This document shows, one piece after another, positions 9,043 to 18,241 of a stretch of DNA of 24,520 bases. A program made the position numbers and the translations under genes. A model generated the notes under the pieces. The model saw nothing but the letters and a program-made list of their open reading frames with translations, had not been told where the DNA came from and did not search any database. Origin of the DNA: Ophiobolus disseminans (Eukaryota; Ascomycota; Dothideomycetes; Pleosporales; Phaeosphaeriaceae). The stretch covers positions 16,875-41,394 of the forward strand of contig MU006262.1 in assembly GCA_010093685.1 (NCBI GenBank), in the 5' to 3' direction. Each line of letters begins with the position of its first letter. Position 1 is the first letter of the stretch.

Positions 9043-11616
9043 TCAAGCGCCGTAGTGGACATATTGTGCCCAATCCAGAGGTCGTTTTTGGTATTCTTTA
9101 TCAAGCTTGATCTCCAAAACAGCCATCTGAAAAGCCAGCGGTGCAGCCTTGTCTCCGTGCTTTGATATAAAGCCTGCATTGAGCGTCGAGTAAAATGACG
9201 CTGCAATTCTTGCACAAACAGCATCGTCAGACGGCCACAAGCAGCCGACGACATGGTTGAAGCCGGCTACCTGGAAGCTACTCACAACATGGAGTACTTC
9301 GTCCACCAGTCCGTCAGAACGACTTTGGGCTGTCGAGCAGGCGGAAAGATATGCCAGTTCTCGATGTCTGTGCTGACTTTCGCATATATCACGAACAGTG
9401 ATAACGTCTTGCTGCGTGCTGGACTCCTGAAGGATGAGACCGCTCCAGAGAGGACCATAAGAATGTGATATTCCATGGCAGGCGAAATGCGCTGCATCAC
9501 ATTGATCGATTTCTCGCAAGACCTGTTCTGGGTTCGGCTGAGACAATGCCACGACATGGGCGCGTTCTTCGAGTGTCGCGCAGACCACAGCAACCGCTTC
9601 TTCGATGACGCCAGGTAAATCTTCCTCTCCTGGGGTTTTGCTCATCGTAACAATGAGCTGATTTCGGAGGGCTCTGCCTGGGATGTTGCGAGACGCACGA
9701 GCCTTTGTATGGATTAGACTTTTGATGGTTGGACTGTGTGATGAGATGACCCGACAAAGAGCGCTCTCTGCCAGTCCCATGGAGAAGTCACCGGCGGCAT
9801 GGAATGGAAGGAAACTAGCTAGCCCTGTGCCAATCCACCAGACCCTTGGAAGTTGCGTGAGATCCGCATTGAAGGTATATTGCAATCCATCCATGATAGT
9901 CTTTACTCCAGATTTCCACAACCAGGTCAAGAAATTACGATAAGCTTTGTTCTTTGTGCCACGCTCGCGAGGCGATCCGCCAGTCAGATTTTTCTGAAGC
10001 CATTCTTGTGTTCGTGCAGCTCCAAGGTTTGGAAGATGAAAGTGCTTCATTTCTGTATCCATGACCACGATAGCATCGCTCCTCAGCGTGGTAATATTGA
10101 AAACCACGATTGCACCATCAGCCGCCGCGCACATCATCTGTTCACTCGTCGGTGCCTTTCTGTCTTTCGTTTCGTCCGTCATAAGGCTGAGCATAACTCC
10201 GCGACCTCGCTCCAGCAGATCCAGTGCTTTTGCCGGGCTTTCCTTGAAGTGAAGCGCAAGAGAACATGCATGTGTTGCGAAACCAGAGAACAGAGTTGCG
10301 ACAAACTGCTGATCGTGCAACGTCAAGGACTTGTTATGTATTTGAGGCAAGAAATCGATGACCTCCATTGATAAATCATACGCGTCAGCGAGCTTATTCG
10401 AGTCGAGCAGGAAATCTGTCAGAAAGCGCGCCGCTTGCAGCCGGACAACGTAGGGCGAGTTAAAACTTTTCCAAGCTTGAGACCACAGTCTGCGCAACTC
10501 AGCCTTCTCCTCGATACGGAAAAGTTTAAGTTGCCGCGCGTAGTTGTGCAGATACGATGCTTGCTCTGGATGATCAGGTGGTAAGATATCAGCAGCTTCT
10601 CGCGAGAGTCTGATAGCTTCCTCTTGGGCAGAAACATCCTCATCCTTAATTGCCTTCCAGCTGAGCTTAGTGGCCAGATTATCGAGAGTGGCAGCATAAT
10701 CAAGAGTGCCTGGTGTGCAGCAACTGACACCGAGTCGAGCCGTCTCGATTGCTTCTGTTATGTATTTCACGTCGCCCGTGCGTTCGTACAACATCTGAAT
10801 ATGATTTCCCAAGTTGCTCAACCTCGTTCCCCGAGATTTGTGTCCTACTGGTGTCTTGCCGACCGAATCCCGGGCTATCTGTACTGCCTCTTCTAGATTA
10901 GGTATGTGCGAAATGCGATAGTACCGGTTGCGTATCATCGTTGCTAAATTGTTAAGCCAGGATGCGAGATAATCCTGTGGAGCCAAGTCCCCAAATTGGC
11001 ATGCAAATCTCAAATATCGAATGGCATCATCCAAGTCTGCCATCTTGCCCGTGCGCTCATAACGAGACCTTAATCTGTTGCTCAAGTTGTTCAGGCAACT
11101 TCCATACATCAGTACATGAGCCCTCCTTTTATTCGTCTCGTCTCGTCGAAATTCAAGCTGCAGTGGCATCATTCTCAAAGCTTTCCTGCCTACTGCAATG
11201 GCTAGCTCTAGATCGTTGAGATTTCCTCCACGGCTGTAACGCTTGGAGAGCAATCGTTCCAACCGGAGAAGTCCAAAAAGGAGGTTAGAAGGAACATCTT
11301 CCTGTTCTTCGAATCGAAATATGGTGAGTCGTATCGCTAGATCGAAACGTTGAGTCTGTTCAAGTTCGTCTGCTATCCTATCGTTGGGATTGCCATCTAG
11401 AGCGGAACTGAATATCTCTTCTATGAGCGGGTTCAACTCATCCCAATGTTCTTTCCTCATGGCACCTGCCGCTTCGAGCATCGCTTCAAGTGCTTCGATC
11501 TCTGCCATGGTGGCAGGAGCAATCAATGGAGCACTCCCGCTTTTCGGCATCTCGTGGGTGTGACATGCATCATCGAGGTTGTTCGACAGGAGCGCAATCT
11601 GTCCGGTACGAGACAT
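9043..11616 (-). CDS. TPR-CHAT protease (caspase/separase-like fold)
   Basis: 857 aa, intronless, ATG at 11616-11614. Residues ~90-420 are degenerate TPR-type helical repeats (LNNLSNRLRSRYERTGKMAD, LNNLATMIRNRYY, LSNLGNHIQMLYERTGD, LDNLATKL). The middle carries LDLLERGRGVMLS, common in TPR-CHAT proteins. The C-terminal CHAT domain (~580-857) has the catalytic dyad: His714 in HFACHG and Cys760 in YLSACSTA, then HVVGCLWPSDD and the terminal WAQYVHYG typical of full-length family members. CHAT domains are cysteine proteases related to caspases and separase. The TPR part probably senses a partner or ligand. Convergent with, and 193 bp from, the gasdermin-like gene, so the likely substrate is that protein's C-terminal tail. 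No truncation or frameshift is visible. Confidence 0.9.
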   Translation of the reverse strand: MSRTGQIALLSNNLDDACHTHEMPKSGSAPLIAPATMAEIEALEAMLEAAGAMRKEHWDELNPLIEEIFSSALDGNPNDRIADELEQTQRFDLAIRLTIFRFEEQEDVPSNLLFGLLRLERLLSKRYSRGGNLNDLELAIAVGRKALRMMPLQLEFRRDETNKRRAHVLMYGSCLNNLSNRLRSRYERTGKMADLDDAIRYLRFACQFGDLAPQDYLASWLNNLATMIRNRYYRISHIPNLEEAVQIARDSVGKTPVGHKSRGTRLSNLGNHIQMLYERTGDVKYITEAIETARLGVSCCTPGTLDYAATLDNLATKLSWKAIKDEDVSAQEEAIRLSREAADILPPDHPEQASYLHNYARQLKLFRIEEKAELRRLWSQAWKSFNSPYVVRLQAARFLTDFLLDSNKLADAYDLSMEVIDFLPQIHNKSLTLHDQQFVATLFSGFATHACSLALHFKESPAKALDLLERGRGVMLSLMTDETKDRKAPTSEQMMCAAADGAIVVFNITTLRSDAIVVMDTEMKHFHLPNLGAARTQEWLQKNLTGGSPRERGTKNKAYRNFLTWLWKSGVKTIMDGLQYTFNADLTQLPRVWWIGTGLASFLPFHAAGDFSMGLAESALCRVISSHSPTIKSLIHTKARASRNIPGRALRNQLIVTMSKTPGEEDLPGVIEEAVAVVCATLEERAHVVALSQPNPEQVLREIDQCDAAHFACHGISHSYGPLWSGLILQESSTQQDVITVRDICESQHRHRELAYLSACSTAQSRSDGLVDEVLHVVSSFQVAGFNHVVGCLWPSDDAVCARIAASFYSTLNAGFISKHGDKAAPLAFQMAVLEIKLDKEYQKRPLDWAQYVHYGA

Positions 11617-12210
11617 GTTGAAAAGATGGCAGTGAGGAAGAAGAGATTTGTTTCAGTTGGCTGCAGGAATCGAGAATGGAAGAAGGACGGCTAAAGGGCA
11701 GTTGGCTTCTGTATCCCATTGATTAATGTGCTAATTAGGTGCTTACGTTTCAAATGTGTGGATGGCAATACGGATGTTAGCGAGCGTGTCACTCGAGGTA
11801 CCTCTACATGTACGTCAGTAGCTAGCCAATACAGAGCGTACTATAGGTGGCAAACTAGCAGGGAGGACAGCCAACCCGCACCGGCTAGGACCTTGTGCGA
11901 GAGGAAAATAGGTAATATTAGGGTCGTAGTGGCAGTAGTAACACTGTTGTGTTGGAGGTTATCTCGCAGTTACCGTGCTCGCTGTATCCGTGCGACGTCG
12001 TCGTCTTCGTCGTTTTCGTCGTTGTCGTTGTAGCGCTCGTTGTCGTTCTGCTTGCCTCGCTGGATAGAAGTCGCTCTAAGACTAGAATCACTAGTTCTTT
12101 CCCGGGTGGAGAATTTGGGACTTAACTTGCTACTCAACTTGCCGGTGGTATGGTTGACCTCTCGCGGAAGTGCATTGGCAACGCGTACCGCGTGCTGGCG
12201 GGGTAACTTC
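11617..12210. other. CHAT-gene promoter region with a degenerate CGT/TTGTCG trinucleotide tract
   Basis: No convincing gene. A minus-strand frame at 12239-11970 encodes an Asp/Asn/Glu-rich end only because of the imperfect trinucleotide repeat (cgtcgtcgtcttcgtcgtt and similar, about 11993-12048), so I treat it as non-coding. The 5' leader and promoter of the CHAT gene must lie at its left end. Confidence 0.45.
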
Positions 12211-12729
12211 GGACGATAACGCAGAAAGCTTTCAGCCACACCTGAGCTGAGCGCTGGATGTGGCTTAAATTACGAGGAGTATGCTTACGTGGGATGGGCT
12301 AACCGCGTTTGAGAATAACCCCGCGCAGGTCGCTTCCGAAAGTACCGACCGGGGTGGCAACGTTGCATGAATTATCCTCGTTTCGCCGCCACAGGGCTGA
12401 AGAGAACCTGTAAGCGTGTTAGTATGGCTAGAGGGTCAGATACTACCATGTTATGACTGTATCGCGTCGTATAAGTATACCGGTAGCTCTTTAGTGGAGA
12501 AGGCCTGCTAGGTCGCACAAGAAGGCCGATCTGTAGATGACGCGGGACGACGACGAAGACTTAGTAATTTTCCAGTTGAAAGCGATCAAACTGTGGGAGA
12601 TAGACCCCTTTATGTTATTTAAGCAACGCAGTACTTATATCTCGATGTTGGAGAGTGTTTGGTTTATTTAAAGTCTAAGTATCTGATGTTTTTCTCGTAA
12701 CGGCGTGGTTCTCGCTACGCAGTGGGGGA
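12211..12729 (+). repeat. Dispersed repeat copy B with 36-bp right terminal repeat
   Basis: Homologous to 3054-3595, lacking ~25 bp near the left side. It ends in the terminal repeat 12694-12729, followed by TA (12730-12731). In contrast to copy A, unique sequence follows. No coding capacity, and no left terminal repeat found. It also holds the agccaca...tgtggct hairpin (about 12234-12268) seen in copy C. Confidence 0.7.
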
Positions 12730-12731
12730 TA

Positions 12732-13223
12732 GTAGCTTATGTTACATACACAATTCCTAGCCACATCAGGCAGCCAGGTTGATGATGCGGCATTGGCCGT
12801 AAGCTATGCTGCATGGCGCGCGAAAATTTGACTATCGCCCAAACCGTTGGTGCTTCGGCTGACTCAGTTACCGGTACTGCGCCCCGAAAACAAGTAGATT
12901 CAGCCACACTGACGGCACAAGACCTCGGGAGCCCACCTTAGGGCTTGGCAAGGAACGTCATGCGGAAACTTATTTGCACACCCCCGAGTGATCATATTAC
13001 CTCAGCTTACAACTGTATCTAACACAGCATGTTATGCAGTAGGACCCGTTTGCTTGCTGAGTAGACAAAAATAGCATTCAAAATTATTTGGCAGACTTAA
13101 AAGCCAACCGCAAAAACCATCTAGCCCGAACATTTACCACTCCTATTGCTTCCAAGACTCCTGTCTGTACGCCGAGATTCTTTTCTACCGTTTACAGCAC
13201 CATCAAGGTCCTATATTGTAACC
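12732..13223. other. Intergenic region before the pseudokinase gene
   Basis: No gene supported. An open frame continues upstream of ATG 13224, but its first codon is TTG and the segment reads as leader. Probable promoter and 5' UTR. Confidence 0.45.
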
Positions 13224-14344
13224 ATGAACGAAAGGCGGCAAACGCGAATCGAATTTGATGCCCTGGGAATTGGACGCGATCGCACCTCGCAAACAGGGGA
13301 GGCACAAAACGCTACTAGAAAGAGAAGCGCTTATGACGCTTCTCTTGAAGATCTAGTCAGTGCTCGTCGTCATGGCGTTGTCTATCCAATGAACACAGAG
13401 AAACGACCGCAGCTTGCGCGACCGCCAGAATTTCCTATCAACACCAACGGACTGGTGAAGCAAGGCGACCCGTGGCTAGAATTCGAGCAGAGCTATCGCC
13501 TCCGGTTAGGTGTCAACTACCGCATCGTCGTTGCAGAGCGAAAGACAAGCCCTTATGACATAGTCGCCATTCGGACCTTCGCAGGTGCTATGGACGACTC
13601 ACAAGTGCGTGTCCTGCAAGGTATTCAACACGATAACTTCGCAAGGGTGCTGAATGTGTTTCGATCTACAGAAGCAACGCACGTTGCTTTTGAGCACGCG
13701 CATGTATCTCTTCACGAGATCTCCAGAAGCTGTATTAGAATCACTAAAGTTCAACTGGCAGCAGTAATGGGTCAGGTGGGCTTACTGCATTCCTTTCCTC
13801 TGAGTAGAAGCGCTGACGTTTCGAGTTAATAAACGGACTCGCGTATCTGTCTATCCAAGATCTAGAACATGGTTCGCTTTCCAGGACCAACATTTTAGTC
13901 ACTATAGATGGCGTTGTAAAGATCGGTAAGCCATCCAATCTCAAGTTGTTCCCTTGTAATGACACAACTGTCGCAGCGGCCTATGAAGGATGTACCAGAC
14001 GCACATCTGAGGGATCCGAATCATCTGATCTAAAAGCTCTTGGGCGTATTGCGACGGAATTGATGCAACACGGCCGCACCAAGGAGGTGGACATCGTTGG
14101 CGTCAAGGATCTCAGCGTCTGGGAACCCGACGTGGCTGGTTTCCTTGCCGAGACAACTTCGGCACTGTCGCCGAATGAGCTAAAGAAGGTTAATAACACA
14201 AGTGTGCTCACTGCAAGCTGCTAACGCTATCAGAATTCTCTGTTCCTTCTGCCATGGAATCCACGGCACTTGAGACAGCAGGTAGCCGCCACGATTATGT
14301 CTGTCAGAATGGGCATCTCGGTCGAGGACGATGTCTTTCTTTAG
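13224..14344 (+). CDS. Protein pseudokinase, three exons
   Basis: Exons 13224-13775, 13826-14188, 14234-14344; introns of 50 bp (CTGAC branch site) and 45 bp (GTTAAT donor, GCTAAC branch site), giving 341 aa. If the second intron is not removed, translation stops at 14224 with an unrelated tail; splicing yields LFLLPWNPRHLRQQV, which fits the C-terminal end of this kinase group better. The kinase-like fold starts near residue 90. The VAIK site reads VAIR (Arg117), the HRD loop reads HGSLSRTN (199-206, catalytic Asp replaced by Ser201, Asn206 kept), and the DFG site reads KPS (219-221). The long N-terminus (1-85) is basic and polar. Loss of all three key positions predicts no phosphotransfer, so a scaffold or decoy role is likely. 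Its substrate or partner cannot be read from the sequence. Confidence 0.75.
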
Positions 14345-14571
14345 TCTCAAGTTCGCGAGGAGGAGTCAAACCAGGTGAGACTGCTTACCTAGCACGTCTT
14401 ACTGCGTGTGACCCCTAAAGCGGGCCCTAATACCTGCCACAGCCCAAAGATGGGGTCTAGAGCTAATATTATAGCGAAACTATGTCGCGCAGCTGTTTGA
14501 CTATCTCTCCGTACCTTCATCTTCAATTTCATTCTCATCTTCATCTCAGCTTCCTGTAGTCACCATTTACT
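14345..14571. other. Short promoter region between the pseudokinase and the reductase
   Basis: 227 bp holding the 3' UTR of the upstream gene and the promoter of the reductase. A C/T-rich stretch with repeated cttcatctt-like units (about 14514-14550) precedes the ATG. Confidence 0.4.
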
Positions 14572-16368
14572 ATGGCTATAGATGCGACTTATGTGTACGC
14601 TAGAGTTGTTGGCGGCGCATTCGCCGCTTGCGTTATGATTGGTCTCCGATCTCGCCTCGCGAAATCATGCAATTTTCTCAAGCGACTAGCCCGCCAGTAC
14701 CTTTTCTATCCACACTTAGTTCGACGTCATCGCTTCGTTGGTCCGTGGAGCCGGGCAGCTGTTCTGTCCCAGCTATGCATCGTGATAGCGAATATTTTCT
14801 GCGTCAGCTTCAGAGCCTCGTCCATCCAGGATGCTAGCCGACGAGCCGCTCGTCTTGCGCTACTAAACTTAGTTCCAGCGTACGGGAGTGCTCACCTCAG
14901 CTTTCTTGCCGACATTTGCGGGATCTCCTTGAACGCAACTAAAACGGTCCATCGTTCAGCAGGCATGATGGCCTTGCCGCTTCTCGCTTTCCACGTGGCA
15001 GTCACTATAGCTACGCAGACTCAGTTCTCGCTTCATGTAGCGGTGGACAGATGGGCATTTATTGTAAATTTCTTTGTTTGACGTCGGAAACCGCTCTAAC
15101 ACAATGCAGGGAGCTACTTCTCTAGGTCTACAAATGTTCCTATCTTTACCCATCTGCCGGCGACTCTCGTACGAGGTGTTTATTCGACTGCATCAATCAC
15201 TCGCCACGGTTACACTCTTCTCGGTCTGGCGTCACCTGAAGCTCGCGCCCATATTCTCGCGCGTGACTCCGCTTATTGCAGCAGCTATACTTATACTTTC
15301 GTTTTCTGCACAATCTGCATACTCTCTTTACCAGAACATGGTAATAGGGGCTGGCTTGTCGCGCGCATATATTATTCGTGAGGGCGACGCTGTCAGGGTC
15401 AGACTGCGCCTATCCCGACACATTCGTGTCAAAGCAGGTCAGTACGTAGGGCTCTGGATTCCAGCTGTTAGCTTTTGGGCACCGCTACAAAGCCATCCTT
15501 TCATGGTCACGTCTTGGTCAGCAGGCCGAAGCAAGCACCTTGACATTGTGGTGGAGCCTCGTAAGGGCTGGACTCGCTCCTTAGCTGACCTGGGTAGAGT
15601 CAACGAGCAGCTCCTACGTGACAGAGGTATGAAAGATACGGTCAGTGACACATTCGTCTACAAGGGTCTCATCTCAAACCTTGCTCTTTTCACTGGGCCT
15701 CACGGATGCAGTGTTCCCGTAGGAGAGTATGAGACTGTTGTCATGATAGCAAGCGACTTCGGTATCGCTGCGCAGCTGCCCTACCTTCATGCATTGGTGT
15801 ACAGTTATAATGCTTGCAAGACTCGCAATCGTCGTGTACATTTAATATGGTTCTTAGAAAAGTACAGTGAGTAAATAGTGATTATGTCTTAGCGAGTGTA
15901 CTGACGCGCGAAGATTTGATCCCGCCGTTTGTCTCCCTGCTCAACGCGGCCCTAGACAATGACAGCCTAGATGAAGGTTTCGTAAGTCTCAAACGACAAG
16001 TGAGGAGCCTATCTTGCTAGACTAAGACCCATAGATACTCAGCATCTCCATCCACATTACTGCTTCTGACATGCAGGACGAGCAGCTAGGCCGGCGGGTG
16101 AACTTTTATTATGGGCCGATGCCATTAGAACAGATCTTGAAAGAGGAGCACGAGGGAAAACACATTCGCAAGGTTCAAACAGAGGATATGAGGTCTGGGG
16201 ACATGGCTGTTCTAGGTAAGCGTGATTGGGTTGAACACCTTATAGTTTTGTCGCTAACCAAGTGCAGTATCAGCAACTGGCTCTATCCAAGACCTTGTGA
16301 GGAAACTGATACTAGACCGTTTCAAGAAGGGTGTAACCCTATTCGAACTGGAGTACCAAGTGCAGTAA
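14572..16368 (+). CDS. Ferric reductase / NADPH-oxidase-like transmembrane protein, five exons
   Basis: Exons 14572-15063, 15110-15866, 15914-15981, 16035-16215, 16268-16368; introns 46-53 bp with CTAAC or CTGAC branch sites; 532 aa. About six hydrophobic segments occur, the first at residues 12-25. The b-type heme ligands are all there: His127 (VHRSAG) and His141 (FHVAV) in one helix pair, His192 (RLHQSLA) and His206 (WRHLK) in the next, each pair 14 residues apart. HPFMVTSW (293-300) is the FAD-binding motif, FTGPHG (358-363) and MIASDFGIAAQLPYL (376-390) belong to the NADPH-binding part, and the C-terminus FKKGVTLFELEYQVQ closes that domain. It would move electrons from NADPH across the membrane to ferric iron/copper or, less likely, oxygen. 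Some family members are shorter or longer, but this one looks complete. A transposon terminus lies only 30 bp after the stop. Confidence 0.85.
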
Positions 16369-16398
16369 GGCATATAATGCAAATTAGAAATTGTAATA

Positions 16399-18214
16399 TC
16401 CCCCACTACGTAACAAGAACCACTGCGTAGCGAGGCGAGCTGGCTATTTAGACACCTCCGATCTATCCTACGCGAGTCTATTAAGGTATAGCTAGTATAA
16501 TAACATTCTTCGGCGATTTGTACACCTAACACCGGTACGTAGGTAGAAAAATACGATGCCTTGGCTGTGCTGTCGATCGTTTCATCATCACGTTCTTATC
16601 CGCTTTAATTTTGTTACCCTTGTCTAACCACAACTACTAGTAATGATTCGAATTTCGGAGCTGTTATATGCTAGCCCTGTTACCGTAAGATGCGCTCTGA
16701 AATTTTGAAGTCGCTCTACAGGCAGAGTTGTGTTCTCCAGGAGTTTCGCCGAGCGGAAAGAGAGCTCGCGAATTTTCCGACTTAGAGCGATACGTTAGCG
16801 CACTCTCACGTGCCTTGTGGCGCAAATGTTTGTCTCGTTTGTTTAGTTTGTCCAGTTTGCTTGGTCTGTAAATAGCAACGTGTCTAACTTAATTGGTTTC
16901 TTTGTCCGCATCACCTAGTACCGGCACTCGTTAGCACTCTAACTGTCTCTCCTTATTATCATTCTACAGTGAGCTAACCATAGACAAGGAGAGCCGAGCA
17001 TTAGTCGAACAGCTTCCGGACGGCATACCTGACACCCTCGCGGCTCGAGCAGCATAGTTCAACGTAGCCCTCGGCCATCGTAAACTCGAGCGAGAATCGA
17101 GAGACGCCAAAGCCCAGAAACAGCGGTACCTCACTCCGTACGAAACGAACGCAGTTGTCGAGTTTTTATTACAACAGAATGCTTTCGGAACACCTGTGCG
17201 GATGAAGCATATAGCTGCGATAGCATTCAGTGCCATTTCGCAATCGGCCCCCAGCGGACAGGCCACTCAAGCCGCCCGGCCCGAACTGGGCTAAGGCATT
17301 TGAGAAACACCGTCCAGAGATTGCAGCGAAGAAGAGCAGGCCGCAGGATTGGAACCGGCTCAACATCTATGATAAGGTTAAGTATTGGTATGAAGTGATT
17401 GGGCCGGTGCTAGATGAGCCACTCGTCCGCCCAGAGAACGTTTATAATATGGATGATCGGTAAGGACGATACACACGCTCATAGAGGTGCACGCGTCAAG
17501 CGTACCATGGTAACTGCGGTTGAATGTATTTCCGCGGACGGGAAGTGTCTAAACCCATGATAATCTGGCCCGCTAAAACCCATCGAGCTAATTGGACTAC
17601 GTATCCTACCCCTGGTTGGGTCTATGCGCTCTCTGATACTGGATTTACCGACTCTTACCCTAACCCATGAAGAAACGTGGTCGGAAACGGAAGAGTGCTT
17701 CGTCGGAGGCAGGTGCGGCTACGCCGAAGGCCAAAATGGCGCGCATAAGCCAAGTACAGGTCGCTAAAGGTGGGCAAGATCTAGGTGCTCCGAAGCTATC
17801 AGCCAAAACAGCGAGCAGAGGCAAAGGGCTAGAGCCACCGTCGTCGACTGCGACACAAGGGGATGATGGGGCTGCACTGGAATCTTGGAGAGCCCCAGTG
17901 GCGCGAATGTGGTAACAGAGGATAAGGAATATAATAAAAGTGCGCGACGGAAAGAAGAAATAATTCGAGTCTGGTTTTGATCTCCTCCGCTGTTCCTCTC
18001 GTAATCACCGTGCCTGCCGTCGTGCTTACTGTCATTTTTTGTGAACTCAGCTGATTTTGCGATAACTTGTGTGGCTCAACACTTTAGCCACACTTGTGTC
18101 ATTAGCTCCTTGGCCACGTGCCGCTGTTGCTGAGTCAACCAAAACGCCTAGGTCTTAGGAGCTCTGTCAATCTGGAGCGCAACGACCATCAACACACCTC
18201 ACGATACAGCACAG
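16399..18214 (+). mobile_element. Fot1/pogo-type transposon, decayed copy 2
   Basis: It starts with the 36-bp terminal repeat (16399-16434) after a TA at 16397-16398 and aligns with copy 1 (3600-6402) to ~18214. Internal deletions and point changes have destroyed the transposase. Many differences from copy 1 are transitions, consistent with light RIP or old decay. No right terminal repeat is seen. Confidence 0.8.
16980..17915 (+). pseudogene. Remnant of the Fot1-like transposase (copy 2)
   Basis: The start codon is changed (ATA at 16980-16982 where copy 1 has ATG), a stop appears early (tag at 17056-17058), frame is broken near 17238, about 45 bp are lost at ~17455 so that the first catalytic Asp region is damaged, and a ~0.9-kb deletion at ~17660 removes the second and third catalytic Asp. 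The last 80 codons, with the basic KKRGRKRK tail, remain open (17667-17915). Certainly non-functional. Confidence 0.9.
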
Positions 18215-18241
18215 CATACAGCTATGTGAAAATCGCATGTA

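Noticed and set aside
9683..10371. Plus-strand frames across the CHAT gene
   Set aside because: Shadows of the 857-aa minus-strand gene; no recognisable motifs.
11970..12239. Minus-strand 89-aa frame with an Asp/Asn/Glu-rich tail
   Set aside because: The tail is encoded by an imperfect trinucleotide tract and the rest overlaps repeat B; no family features.
13146..13223. Upstream extension of the pseudokinase
   Set aside because: The frame starts with TTG; ATG 13224 in an ACCATGA context is better.
15867..15896. A 26- or 30-bp intron in the reductase gene ending at the first AG
   Set aside because: Too short for a fungal intron; the 47-bp version ending at 15913 has a TACTGAC branch site and keeps frame.
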